A DNA stretch of 64,000 nt, taken from the NCBI RefSeq assembly GCF_016772315.1, contig NZ_CP053482.1, positions 1,364,001 through 1,428,000 on the forward strand, given 5' to 3'. This document shows, piece after piece, positions 30,682 through 39,774 of the stretch. A program made the position numbers and the translations under genes. Positions within the stretch are counted from its first letter, which is position 1. Every line of letters starts with the position of its first letter. A model generated the notes under the pieces. It did not search any database. It saw only the letters and a list, made by a program, of their open reading frames with translations, and had not been told where the DNA came from. The DNA is from Thiothrix subterranea (GTDB lineage Bacteria; Pseudomonadota; Gammaproteobacteria; Thiotrichales; Thiotrichaceae).

Positions 30682-31217
30682 ACCAACCAGTCTGCCATCC
30701 ACAGACGTAAGCGTAAACCCCAGCCGGAGGTTAGCCCGACTTCGCGGAAACGAATGATGCCTTCTTCATCTAGCACGTAACTGGTAGGCACGCCTTTGAT
30801 GCCGTATTGCCCCGATAATGAGCCATCTTCATCCACGATCGTGACCCACTCGGTGATTTTTTCGCGTTCCATGTAACGCTGCACTTCCTCAGCGCCACCC
30901 GATTGAAACGCAATCGTGATCACTTTCCAGTCTTTAGCAATGCCGCTAATGCTGCCTTGTTCCAATTCGCACATCGGACACCAACTTGCCCAAAAGTGCA
31001 GCAATACGGGCTTGCCACGGTAATTATCAAGGTGGATGACGTCACCATTCAAGGCAGTGCGTTCAAAATCCGGGGCTTCGCCGTCGAGCATTCCGCGCTG
31101 CTGCCAAGTGCGTACCCCGAAAATAATAGTGAGGATAATCAGGGCTTCTAGCAACCAGCGTGGCCAACGGCGTTTTTTGGGTGGCTGGTCATTATGCTCT
31201 GAAGTGTTTGCTGTCAT
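30678..31217 (-). CDS. Membrane-anchored TlpA/ScsD-like thioredoxin
   Basis: 179 residues from MTANTSEH; a longer frame to 31316 has no signal. One transmembrane helix (about 20-38) follows a basic PPKKRRWPRW stretch. The thioredoxin domain contains FWASWCPMCELEQ (CPMC active site) and GVPTSYVL with the cis-proline. The active site resembles ScsD-type reductases. Its stop overlaps the convergent membrane protein by 4 bases. Confidence 0.88.
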   Translation of the reverse strand: MTANTSEHNDQPPKKRRWPRWLLEALIILTIIFGVRTWQQRGMLDGEAPDFERTALNGDVIHLDNYRGKPVLLHFWASWCPMCELEQGSISGIAKDWKVITIAFQSGGAEEVQRYMEREKITEWVTIVDEDGSLSGQYGIKGVPTSYVLDEEGIIRFREVGLTSGWGLRLRLWMADWLV

Positions 31218-31373
31218 TGTTTTCCGTGTTGGTTGATTGAATGCCGCGATTGTAGCACGCTCCAACTGAATGCCTGCCGATTCCCTTTCACTCCTCACAT
31301 TACAAGCAAAAAACATCCACTAATCCGCTTTTTATTGCCGTCAGTAAAAAGTTTATGGATGATATGACGAGTC

Positions 31374-31402
31374 TTGAGAAATCACCCATCCGTCAAAATA
31401 AT
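31374..31402 (+). promoter_or_regulatory. Candidate sigma70 promoter of the S74-domain gene
   Basis: TTGAGA (31374-31379) and AATAAT (31397-31402) are 17 bases apart, each 5 of 6 to consensus. The ATG at 31442 would have a leader of about 33 bases. This also argues for the shorter protein start. Confidence 0.55.
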
Positions 31403-31441
31403 AATAATTACTTAAAATATCCAATAAAGACGAGACACATT

Positions 31442-33067
31442 ATGAATACTAAAAAAATCTTGCTGGCTGCCACCATCCAATCCATTTTATGCGCTGCCCC
31501 TGCTTTTGCCGGAGATGTAGAGATTAGCTTACCCGCTGCTGCTGACGCTTTCACCGTCGACCAACCCGCAGGCACAGAACTCATGCGCGTCAATGGCGAC
31601 GGCAATGTCGGTATCGGCACTGCCACTCCTGCTCGAACCTTAGACATTGTGGATGCAACCGCTATTGACAATGATGCAGCAGTATGGATTACACAAAATG
31701 CCTCGTCCGAACATACCCTGACCGTTTCAGGGAGTGATGTACTCACGCAAAACACCGGCTTATACCTGCGTACCCAAAAAGTGGGAACGATCAAAACAGG
31801 TAACGGCGCAGAATTACGCCTCGGTGCAGGCAACCGTACCGATTATTTAAACATCATGCCGTCGGGTAATATCGGTATCGGCACAACAGTCCCCAGCAAT
31901 GGCACTGCCAACGGCGGCAAAGTTCTCAAGCTGGATGTAGAAGGTGCAATCGGCGCGAGCAGCTATTGCGACGAAAACGGCGAAAACTGCAAAACTATCC
32001 TGCAACTGGCTGGCGGCGGTGGTACTGCCGACAACCTCGGCAACCACACCGCCACGCAGAACATAGACCTCGCCGCCAACAAACTGGTCGGCAATGGCGG
32101 TACAGAAGGCATCGTCATTGATGCTACGGGTAACGTCGGCATTGGTACAACTGCGCCAACTAGCTTATTACACGTTGAGAAAGATCACGCTGGAATGACT
32201 GCTATTGTGGTCGGAAACCCCAATACTGGTGCTGATGCAAGCGCACGGCTCGGTGTTGCAAATGCAAGCAAAACTGCGTTGCTGGCAATGAATTCGCCTA
32301 ATGCCACGCTCAACCCTAACAGTGCAACACTGTTCACCAATGCAGATAAACTCATCATTGCTCCCGGTGGAGATGATGCGACTCGCGCTATTCACCTGAC
32401 AGGCAGCCTGAATTCACTCAGCAATGGTCTGACCGTCCATTCTTCTACTGGTAATATTGGTATCGGCACGGTCACACCCACCGAAAAAGTGGATGTACGT
32501 GGTGGCAATGTTCGTATCGAATCCACCAATCTATTTGAATTGCAAAACGTAGCCAACGGTATGGGTTATGACATAGGTTACGGTGTCGGCACAACACTCA
32601 TGAGCCAAAACCACATCAATTATGTTATTGATTCAGTCGATAATGGCACGACTGGCGCACATAAATTTCTCACCAGAAGTGCGGGCGCTACCGTAGAGCT
32701 GTTGAAGATTCTTGAAAATGGCAACGCAACACTCAAAGGAACACTGACACAAAGCTCAGACGAGCGCTTAAAAGAAGAAATCAAACCCGTTTCAGACGCT
32801 CTGGAAAAGGTTAAACAACTACAAGGTGTTACCTTTAAATGGAAAGATGCCAAAAACAATGACACTGACACGCAATTGGGTTTGATTGCCCAACAGGTAG
32901 AAAAGGTCATGCCCGAAGTCGTAGAAACGACTGATGATGCCGATAAAACCAAAAGCGTGGCTTACGCCAACTTGGTGGCACTGCTGATCGAAGGCATGAA
33001 AGAGCAGCAGGCACAAATCGACGCGCAGCAACAGCGCATCGACGCACTCGAAGCGAAATTGAAATAA
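31442..33067 (+). CDS. Secreted protein with phage-tail-like GNVGIGT repeats and S74 intramolecular chaperone domain
   Basis: 541 residues from MNTKKILLAATIQ, with a signal peptide (cleavage near AFAGD). Repeats of the form GN(V/I)GIGT(A/T)xP recur across residues 55-350, as in tail spikes and bacterial fibre proteins. The C-terminal peptidase S74 domain (about 435-541) begins SSDERLKEEIKPV and contains GLIAQQVEKVMPEVV and YANLVALLIEGMKEQ, ending in a coiled coil. In the family this domain trimerises the fibre and cleaves itself off at the conserved serine. The signal peptide points to a bacterial surface fibre and not a phage particle. No phage genes are near. Confidence 0.85.
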   Translation: MNTKKILLAATIQSILCAAPAFAGDVEISLPAAADAFTVDQPAGTELMRVNGDGNVGIGTATPARTLDIVDATAIDNDAAVWITQNASSEHTLTVSGSDVLTQNTGLYLRTQKVGTIKTGNGAELRLGAGNRTDYLNIMPSGNIGIGTTVPSNGTANGGKVLKLDVEGAIGASSYCDENGENCKTILQLAGGGGTADNLGNHTATQNIDLAANKLVGNGGTEGIVIDATGNVGIGTTAPTSLLHVEKDHAGMTAIVVGNPNTGADASARLGVANASKTALLAMNSPNATLNPNSATLFTNADKLIIAPGGDDATRAIHLTGSLNSLSNGLTVHSSTGNIGIGTVTPTEKVDVRGGNVRIESTNLFELQNVANGMGYDIGYGVGTTLMSQNHINYVIDSVDNGTTGAHKFLTRSAGATVELLKILENGNATLKGTLTQSSDERLKEEIKPVSDALEKVKQLQGVTFKWKDAKNNDTDTQLGLIAQQVEKVMPEVVETTDDADKTKSVAYANLVALLIEGMKEQQAQIDAQQQRIDALEAKLK

Positions 33068-33078
33068 ACCAACGCATC

Positions 33079-33106
33079 GGCGGGGGCGCGTTGCCCCTGC
33101 CTTTTT
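33079..33106 (+). terminator. Terminator after the S74-domain gene
   Basis: GGCGGGGGC, loop GCGTT, GCCCCTGCC: 9-bp stem with one G-U pair, followed by TTTTT. Confidence 0.9.
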
Positions 33107-33140
33107 ACACAAATTATAACAATTAAGCAGGTGCGCATTT

Positions 33141-36100
33141 ATGAACAAATTTTTAGCGGCTGACTCGCCCACTCGCGGCAAACCCGCCTTATTAACGTCC
33201 GTCTCGGTATTGCTGGCAGTGCTGGCAATACCACATATTGCTTACGCGGATCAAATCATTGGCGACGGCACAACCCACACGATTGGCGCAAGCGCAATTC
33301 AAGATATGAACTGCCAAGCCGTTACCGTCAGCAGTGGCGGAGTAATGGACTTAGCCGCTGGCGGCACCTTACAAGAAGTCTCCACCTTGACGATCACAGG
33401 TGAACTCAAAGGCGGCACAGGGCAAATCCTCAAACTGGCAAGCTGGGTTAATAACGGCACAGTCAGTTCCATCCCCACCAAAATTGAATTCACCACCGAT
33501 TGCGGGCCGATCACCGTTGCAGGCACAAGTGATACCGACGGTGACGGGATTAGTGACGACCTCGAAGGCGGCACAGACATTAACGCTGACGGTAAACCCG
33601 ATTTGGATGTGGATAATGACGGTATCTACAACTTTCTTGACGATGACAGCGATGGGGACACCAAGCTGGACAAGGATGAGGGAACAAGTGACAGCCATAA
33701 CGACGGCATTCCGAACTGGTTGGATGCTAACGATGCGCCCGCTAATCTTGCCCCAACCATTACCTCACCCGCCGCCGCAACCTTTACCGAAAACGCCAGT
33801 GGTGTGGTGCTGAATGTACAAGCCGACGATGACAAGGATAGCGAAGGCAATGGCTTGACTTATAGTTTGACCAATAGCGGCACCGATAACGCCCTGTTCA
33901 ATATCAATGTAAACAACGGTGAAATTACCTTCAAAACACCACCCGATTACGAAGCACCTGCCGATAATGGCGCGGACAATGCTTATAGTCTGGAAATTAA
34001 AGTCTGTGACAGTGCCTCTACCTGTGCGGTACAAACCTTGACCGTCAACGTCACCGACATAAATGAAACGGATGCTGACGGTGACACTGACAGTGACGGC
34101 ATCCCCGACACCACTGACCTCGACGATGACAACGATGGCATTGCTGACTTGACAGAATGTCCAGCAAAACCAACAAAGGCGGGCGCAACACCTTTTGAAA
34201 AGCCTGATGGTACATTGATTTTTAGCGGTGAAGTTTCCATGTCTGTTGATGGTACGTATGACACCAACAGCATCACCATCAATAAACCTGTGGGCGCAAC
34301 GGTGGCGGCTGTTTACGCCTTTTCTGCCGGTACGGGATTTGGCAATGCGACATCAGAAATGAAGGTAAATGGCGTTAATGTCACACTTGACCATACGGAA
34401 ACATCCTCTGCTGTTAGTGGTTCACCTAGCGTAGTCAACAAATGGGGCGAGATAACCAATCAGGTAGGTAGCATCATTGACGCGCTTCCCACTGGCGCAT
34501 CCAGCATCCAATTATCAGAAACCACGCCTGCCAACAGTGAGGGAACGGCTTTAATCGTGGTATGGAACAATCCAAACATTGTGGACGGGATGGTGGCATT
34601 AAAATTCACCTCAGTACGTACATCGGATGGTCAAACTGTTACCGTCCCCACACTTCCGATTGACACCACGCATCCTGACTATGCTCTCAAAGCAGGTATG
34701 GGCATTAGCTTCAGTGTTGGCGACCCGGCTGCTGGCGACCCACAAGTTTCTACCATAAAAGTCAATGGTACAACCGTATCAACCGTTGCTGGTGGCTATG
34801 ATGATGGCCTATTAGCCAATGGACAATTGTGGACGATTGGTGATGATGCCGACGTATTTTCAACCACCAGCGAAAAATGGGACATCAAAAATAACGTTGC
34901 GCAAGGGTCAACTTCCATCGCTTTTGCATCATCCAGTAGCCATATTTTTGACTTTATCGGCATCATCTGGATAGAAGGGCGTAGAATTCCACCCGATCCG
35001 AGTACGCAAACGTCATGCGACCACGACAATGACGGTCTTGATGATGACTTTGATCTTGATTCCGACAATGACGGCATACCTGACAACGTAGAAGCGCAAA
35101 CCACCTTAAACTATATTGCGCCGAAAGGTGATGCAGCGGCAAACAATGGGTTGGATTCTGCCTACGGTGCTGGCTTAACACCCGTCAACACCGATAACGC
35201 GGATACTGCTGACTATTTAGATACTGATTCTGATAATGACAGCACAGACGACCAAACAGAATCCGGCAATATCAACGCCAACGCAACCTACGCTGACCCT
35301 AATGGTTCACTGGATACGGGTGCTATAACCTTACCCAATATTGATAAGGACAATGAGCCTGATTTCCGCGATGCCACCAATGATACCGACACCGACAAAG
35401 ATGGCGTACCGGATGTCAACGACCTCGACACAGACGGTGACGGCATCCTCAATAGTGTGGAAGGCACGGCAGATGCGGATAGTGACGGCATTGCCAACCA
35501 GTTCGACCTCGATTCCGACGGCGATGGCATTCCTGACAATATCGAAGCGCAAACCACCGCCGGTTACAAACAACCCGCTGGCACAGTGGGTGCGAACGGC
35601 GTAGACACTGCCTACGGCGCAGGTCTAACCCCTGTCAATACTGACGGCACAGACACGCCGGATTATCTGGACACCGACTCCGATAACAGCGGCGCAAACG
35701 ACACGGCAGAAGCCAAACTTGCCTTGGCGAACGCAGATGCCGACGGCGATGGGTTGGATAATGCGATTGACGCAGATGATGCCAGTTTTGGCTCTGCCAA
35801 TGCAGGCATTACCGACGTATTGGGGACTTATCCGAAAGTTGACACACAGGTAAACTGGCGGGCAATTAATACTGCGCCAGTCATCCCAAATCCTGCGGCT
35901 ATCGACTACGTGGAAAAAACCACTGCCCCAGCCGTTGATCTTGCAGCGACCGACGACACCGATACCGAAGGCGACAAGCTGGTCTACAGCGTAACCGGCG
36001 GCGATGACGCAGCCCTGTTTACTTTCGACACCGTAACAGGTGTGCTGACTTTTAAAGCCACACCCAGCTTTGCTACCCCTACCGATGCAGACGGCAACAA

Positions 36101-39100
36101 CACTTATCTGGTGGAAGTGGCGGCGACTGACAGCGAAGGCGTTATTACCAAAAAACTGCTGACCATCACCGTGCTAAAAGATACCGATGGCGACAGCATC
36201 GGCGACAAGAACGATCTGGATTCTGACAACGACGGCATCCTCAATAGCGTAGAAGGCACAGCAGACGCCGACAACGACGGCATTGCCAACCAGTTCGATC
36301 TGGATTCTGACGGCGACGGCATTCCTGACAATATCGAAGCGCAAACCACCGCAGGCTTCACCGCCCCATCCGGCATAGATACGGATAAAAACGGTCTGGA
36401 TGATGCCTACGGCGCGGGGCTAACCCCAATCAATACGGATGGTGCGGATACTCCCGACTATCTGGATACGGATGCAGACAACAGCGGCAAAAACGATACC
36501 GGCGAAGCAGGCATTACCCTCACAGATGCGGATACGGACAACGACGGTCTGGATGATGGCATCGACAGCAACGATGCCGGTTTCGGCCCTGCCAACGCAG
36601 GCATTACCGACGTACTGGCAGCCTACCCCGACAACGGCACGAACGTGTACTGGCGTTTGGTGAATGCAGCCCCCGTCATTCCGAATCCTGCTGCGTTGGA
36701 TTACGTGGAAAGATCGACTGCACCAGCCGTTGACCTTGCGGCGACCGACGACACCGATACCGAAGGCGACAAACTGGTCTACAGCATGACCGGCGGCGAT
36801 GACATGGTGCTGTTTGCCATCGACCCAGCAACCGGCGTGCTGACCTTCAAAGCCATCCCCAGCTTTGCTGCCCCCACCGATAAAGATGGCAACAACACCT
36901 ATCTGGTGGAAGTCGCCGCAACCGATGTGGAAGGCGTTGTCACCAAAAAACTGCTGACCATCACCGTGCTGAAAGATACCGATCTTGACGGCGTAGGCGA
37001 CAAAAACGACCTCGACGTAGACGGCGACGGCATCCTCAACAGCGTGGAAGGCACAGCCGACACCGACACTGACGGCATCCAAAACCAGTGGGATTTGGAC
37101 TCTGACGGCGACGGCATTCCCGACAATATCGAAGCGCAAACCACCGCTGGTTTCAAAGCACCGTCCGGTGTGGATGCGGATAAAAACGGCGCGGATGATG
37201 CTTACGGCGCGGGTCTGACCCCAGTCGATACTGAAAGTGATGGTAAACCAGACTACATCGACAACGACTCCGAAAATACCGGCGGCGATGACAATACCGA
37301 ATCCGATGTGCCAGTTTTACTGGGTGTGGATGCGGATAAAGACGGTCTGGATGATGTGATTGACAGCGATGACACCCGCTTTGGCCCCGCCAATGCAGGC
37401 ATTACCGATGTACTCGCGGCTTACCCGAAAACCGGTACTGAAGTGGGCTGGCGTGTCCCGAATACTCCGCCAGTTTTCACGTCCCCAGCAGCCGCTACTT
37501 TCGATGAAAACAGTACCGCTGTGGTCTTGAACGTGGAAATCACCGACGACAAGAACACCGAAGCCGCACTGGGCATTGGTTACAGCATTGTCGGTTCCGA
37601 TGACGATGCGCGTTTCACCATTGATGCAAAAACCGGCGACATCAAATTCAAGCTCGTGCCTGACTATGAGAAGCCGATCGACAAACCAGTGGGTGCAGGC
37701 GACAACTCTTACATCCTGACCGTGAAAGCCTGCGATTCCGAAGGCGGTTGCAGCGAACAAACCATCGTCATCAACGTGGTAGACGTGGATGAAGACAACG
37801 ACGGCGACGGCTTGATGGATTCCAAAGAAGCAGAACTCGGCACTGACCGCTGGGAAGCGGATACCGACGGCGACGGCCTGAATGACGGTGAAGAAGTCAA
37901 CACCCTGAAAACTGATCCGCTGAAAACGGACACCGACGCGGACGGCCTCAGCGACAGCGACGAGGTGAACAAGTCCAAAACCGATCCGCTGAAACCCGAT
38001 ACCGACGGCGATGGCGTGAATGACGGCGCGGAAGTTGGTGCTGACCCGACCACACCAGCGGATACCGATGCTGACGGCACGGCGGATGCGTTCGATACCG
38101 ACGATGACAACGACGGCACACCCACGGCAGAAGAATTGCCGGATGCCAACGGCGACCTGAACCCGGACGATGCCCGCAATACCGACGGCGACTTGTTACC
38201 CGACTATCTGGATAACGACGACGACGGTGACGGCGTACTCAGCCAATACGAAGATCCGGCAGGCAAACGTGATTCCGACAAAGACGGTATTGTCGATACC
38301 CTCGACGCTGACGACGACAACGACGGCTTGTTGACCGAATACGAACAAGCTGACCCGAACAAAGACGGCAACCCGGCTGACCAACGCGACACCGACAAGG
38401 ATGGCATTGCGGATTGGCTGGATACCGACGATGACGGCGACGGCGTGCTAACGATGTACGAAATGGCGGATAAGGACGGCAACGGCAATCCAACCGATGC
38501 CACCGATACCGACGCGGACGGCAAATTCAACTGGCTGGATGTGGATGACGACAACGACGGCATTCTCACCAAATACGAAAAACCGGATGCGGATGCGAAT
38601 GGCAACCCCAGCGATGCGTTGGATACCGACACCGACAGCAAGCCCAACTACCTCGACAGCGATGACGACGGTGACAGCAAGCTAACCGCCGATGAAAAAG
38701 CCGACAAGAACAAGGATGGCAACCCGATTGATGCGTATGACGCAGACGCGGATGGCATTCCGAGCTACTTAGACGCGAACGAAATCCCCACCGTGGTCTT
38801 GCATGTGCGCGGTTTCTTGCAAGGGGCTTACAGCACGGTTGATGGGTTGATGCGCGACGATTTGCGTAAGCAAGGGTTAATTCCAGCCGTACAGCCTTAC
38901 AGCAATGCGGTCACGTCATTGGGTTATGCGGGTACGGAAGCCCTAGCCCCGTCATTGCTGACACTCGACGATGCCAACGCCCCTGTGGATTGGGTCGTGG
39001 TGGAATTGCGCAGCAAAACCTCGCCCAAAACCGTGGTTGCCAGAGCAGCAGCAGTCTTGCAACGTGACGGTGACGTGGCTAACCCACAAACCAACGAAGC

Positions 39101-39572
39101 GAAGTTGCTGATTCCGAATGTGGTGGAAGGTCAGTATTACGTGAGCCTGCGCCATCGCAACCATCTGGGCTTGACCACGCTGGATGCGATGCTGCTATCA
39201 CCCACGTTGACGGCGGTGGATTTCACGCTGGAATCGCAAACCGTGATGGGCAGCTATCCGCGCTTGGTGGGTAAGGATGCAGCACTCATGTGGGCAGGTG
39301 AAGCCAACAATAGCGATAGCATCATTGCCAACGGCCCCGGCAACGACACTAACGTGGTGTTGGGAACGGTGTTAATGCACCCGACCAATTTGCTGACCAA
39401 CAGCAACTTCCGTTTGAAAGGCTACCATGTCACCGACCTGAACTTGGATGGCATTAGCCTCTATTCCGGCCCCAGCAATGACATTAACTTGTTGTTGGGG
39501 AATGTGTTGCTGCATCCGGGCAATAATCTGTTTGCTGCCAACTACATCCTGCTGGGGGCTATTCCCAAATAG
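33141..39572 (+). CDS. Giant secreted repeat protein with TSP3 and cadherin-like modules and conserved C-terminal module
   Basis: 2143 residues with a signal peptide (cleavage near AYADQ). Architecture: beta-rich N-terminal region (about 38-130); TSP3 calcium repeats (130-200); cadherin-like domain starting PTITSPAAATF; further TSP3; a beta domain (about 340-625); three TSP3 blocks of about 264 residues period with two PVIPNPAA-type cadherin domains between; a cadherin-like domain (about 1448-1550); a long TSP3 run (about 1553-1880); and a conserved C-terminal module (about 1880-2143) ending in DLNLDGISLYSGPSND and [11 protein letters not shown]. The very acidic composition predicts calcium-dependent folding. 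Likely an adhesin or matrix protein; the role is inferred. Confidence 0.85.
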   Translation: MNKFLAADSPTRGKPALLTSVSVLLAVLAIPHIAYADQIIGDGTTHTIGASAIQDMNCQAVTVSSGGVMDLAAGGTLQEVSTLTITGELKGGTGQILKLASWVNNGTVSSIPTKIEFTTDCGPITVAGTSDTDGDGISDDLEGGTDINADGKPDLDVDNDGIYNFLDDDSDGDTKLDKDEGTSDSHNDGIPNWLDANDAPANLAPTITSPAAATFTENASGVVLNVQADDDKDSEGNGLTYSLTNSGTDNALFNINVNNGEITFKTPPDYEAPADNGADNAYSLEIKVCDSASTCAVQTLTVNVTDINETDADGDTDSDGIPDTTDLDDDNDGIADLTECPAKPTKAGATPFEKPDGTLIFSGEVSMSVDGTYDTNSITINKPVGATVAAVYAFSAGTGFGNATSEMKVNGVNVTLDHTETSSAVSGSPSVVNKWGEITNQVGSIIDALPTGASSIQLSETTPANSEGTALIVVWNNPNIVDGMVALKFTSVRTSDGQTVTVPTLPIDTTHPDYALKAGMGISFSVGDPAAGDPQVSTIKVNGTTVSTVAGGYDDGLLANGQLWTIGDDADVFSTTSEKWDIKNNVAQGSTSIAFASSSSHIFDFIGIIWIEGRRIPPDPSTQTSCDHDNDGLDDDFDLDSDNDGIPDNVEAQTTLNYIAPKGDAAANNGLDSAYGAGLTPVNTDNADTADYLDTDSDNDSTDDQTESGNINANATYADPNGSLDTGAITLPNIDKDNEPDFRDATNDTDTDKDGVPDVNDLDTDGDGILNSVEGTADADSDGIANQFDLDSDGDGIPDNIEAQTTAGYKQPAGTVGANGVDTAYGAGLTPVNTDGTDTPDYLDTDSDNSGANDTAEAKLALANADADGDGLDNAIDADDASFGSANAGITDVLGTYPKVDTQVNWRAINTAPVIPNPAAIDYVEKTTAPAVDLAATDDTDTEGDKLVYSVTGGDDAALFTFDTVTGVLTFKATPSFATPTDADGNNTYLVEVAATDSEGVITKKLLTITVLKDTDGDSIGDKNDLDSDNDGILNSVEGTADADNDGIANQFDLDSDGDGIPDNIEAQTTAGFTAPSGIDTDKNGLDDAYGAGLTPINTDGADTPDYLDTDADNSGKNDTGEAGITLTDADTDNDGLDDGIDSNDAGFGPANAGITDVLAAYPDNGTNVYWRLVNAAPVIPNPAALDYVERSTAPAVDLAATDDTDTEGDKLVYSMTGGDDMVLFAIDPATGVLTFKAIPSFAAPTDKDGNNTYLVEVAATDVEGVVTKKLLTITVLKDTDLDGVGDKNDLDVDGDGILNSVEGTADTDTDGIQNQWDLDSDGDGIPDNIEAQTTAGFKAPSGVDADKNGADDAYGAGLTPVDTESDGKPDYIDNDSENTGGDDNTESDVPVLLGVDADKDGLDDVIDSDDTRFGPANAGITDVLAAYPKTGTEVGWRVPNTPPVFTSPAAATFDENSTAVVLNVEITDDKNTEAALGIGYSIVGSDDDARFTIDAKTGDIKFKLVPDYEKPIDKPVGAGDNSYILTVKACDSEGGCSEQTIVINVVDVDEDNDGDGLMDSKEAELGTDRWEADTDGDGLNDGEEVNTLKTDPLKTDTDADGLSDSDEVNKSKTDPLKPDTDGDGVNDGAEVGADPTTPADTDADGTADAFDTDDDNDGTPTAEELPDANGDLNPDDARNTDGDLLPDYLDNDDDGDGVLSQYEDPAGKRDSDKDGIVDTLDADDDNDGLLTEYEQADPNKDGNPADQRDTDKDGIADWLDTDDDGDGVLTMYEMADKDGNGNPTDATDTDADGKFNWLDVDDDNDGILTKYEKPDADANGNPSDALDTDTDSKPNYLDSDDDGDSKLTADEKADKNKDGNPIDAYDADADGIPSYLDANEIPTVVLHVRGFLQGAYSTVDGLMRDDLRKQGLIPAVQPYSNAVTSLGYAGTEALAPSLLTLDDANAPVDWVVVELRSKTSPKTVVARAAAVLQRDGDVANPQTNEAKLLIPNVVEGQYYVSLRHRNHLGLTTLDAMLLSPTLTAVDFTLESQTVMGSYPRLVGKDAALMWAGEANNSDSIIANGPGNDTNVVLGTVLMHPTNLLTNSNFRLKGYHVTDLNLDGISLYSGPSNDINLLLGNVLLHPGNNLFAANYILLGAIPK
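35383..37458 (+). repeat. Tandem 792-795 bp coding repeats
   Basis: The anchor GGCATCCTCAA(T/C)AG recurs at 35442, 36234 and 37029, giving periods of 792 and 795 bases (264 and 265 codons). Each unit encodes DGILNSVEGTAD, then [18 protein letters not shown], a DAYGAGLTP segment and NAGITDVL. The first two units also carry a PVIPNPAA-type cadherin-like domain; the third diverges after NAGITDVLAAYP. A related unit sits in the next gene near 43120-43580. Confidence 0.85.
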
Positions 39573-39606
39573 CCGTGACCGCTAACAACGCTTGACGATG
39601 AAAACG

Positions 39607-39639
39607 AATGGCTTGGATCGCGAGATTCAGGCCATTTTT
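39607..39639 (+). terminator. Terminator after the first giant protein gene
   Basis: A 13-bp stem (39607-39619 with 39624-39636, two G-U pairs) capped by a GCGA tetraloop and followed by a run of T. Confidence 0.9.
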
Positions 39640-39774
39640 GCGTTCACCATCCATCAGAATAATATTGCCGCCTATAGCAAAAAAAACCGATAATCACATT
39701 AATTAATAAAAACCATGTGTTTCAAACCCAATTCTCTGAAATAACAATAATCCCATTCGGCAGGAGAAGCCCTC

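Noticed and set aside
36181-38780. Regular repeats reminiscent of a CRISPR array
   Set aside because: The repeats are in frame, encode TSP3 calcium motifs, and have no unique spacers of constant length.
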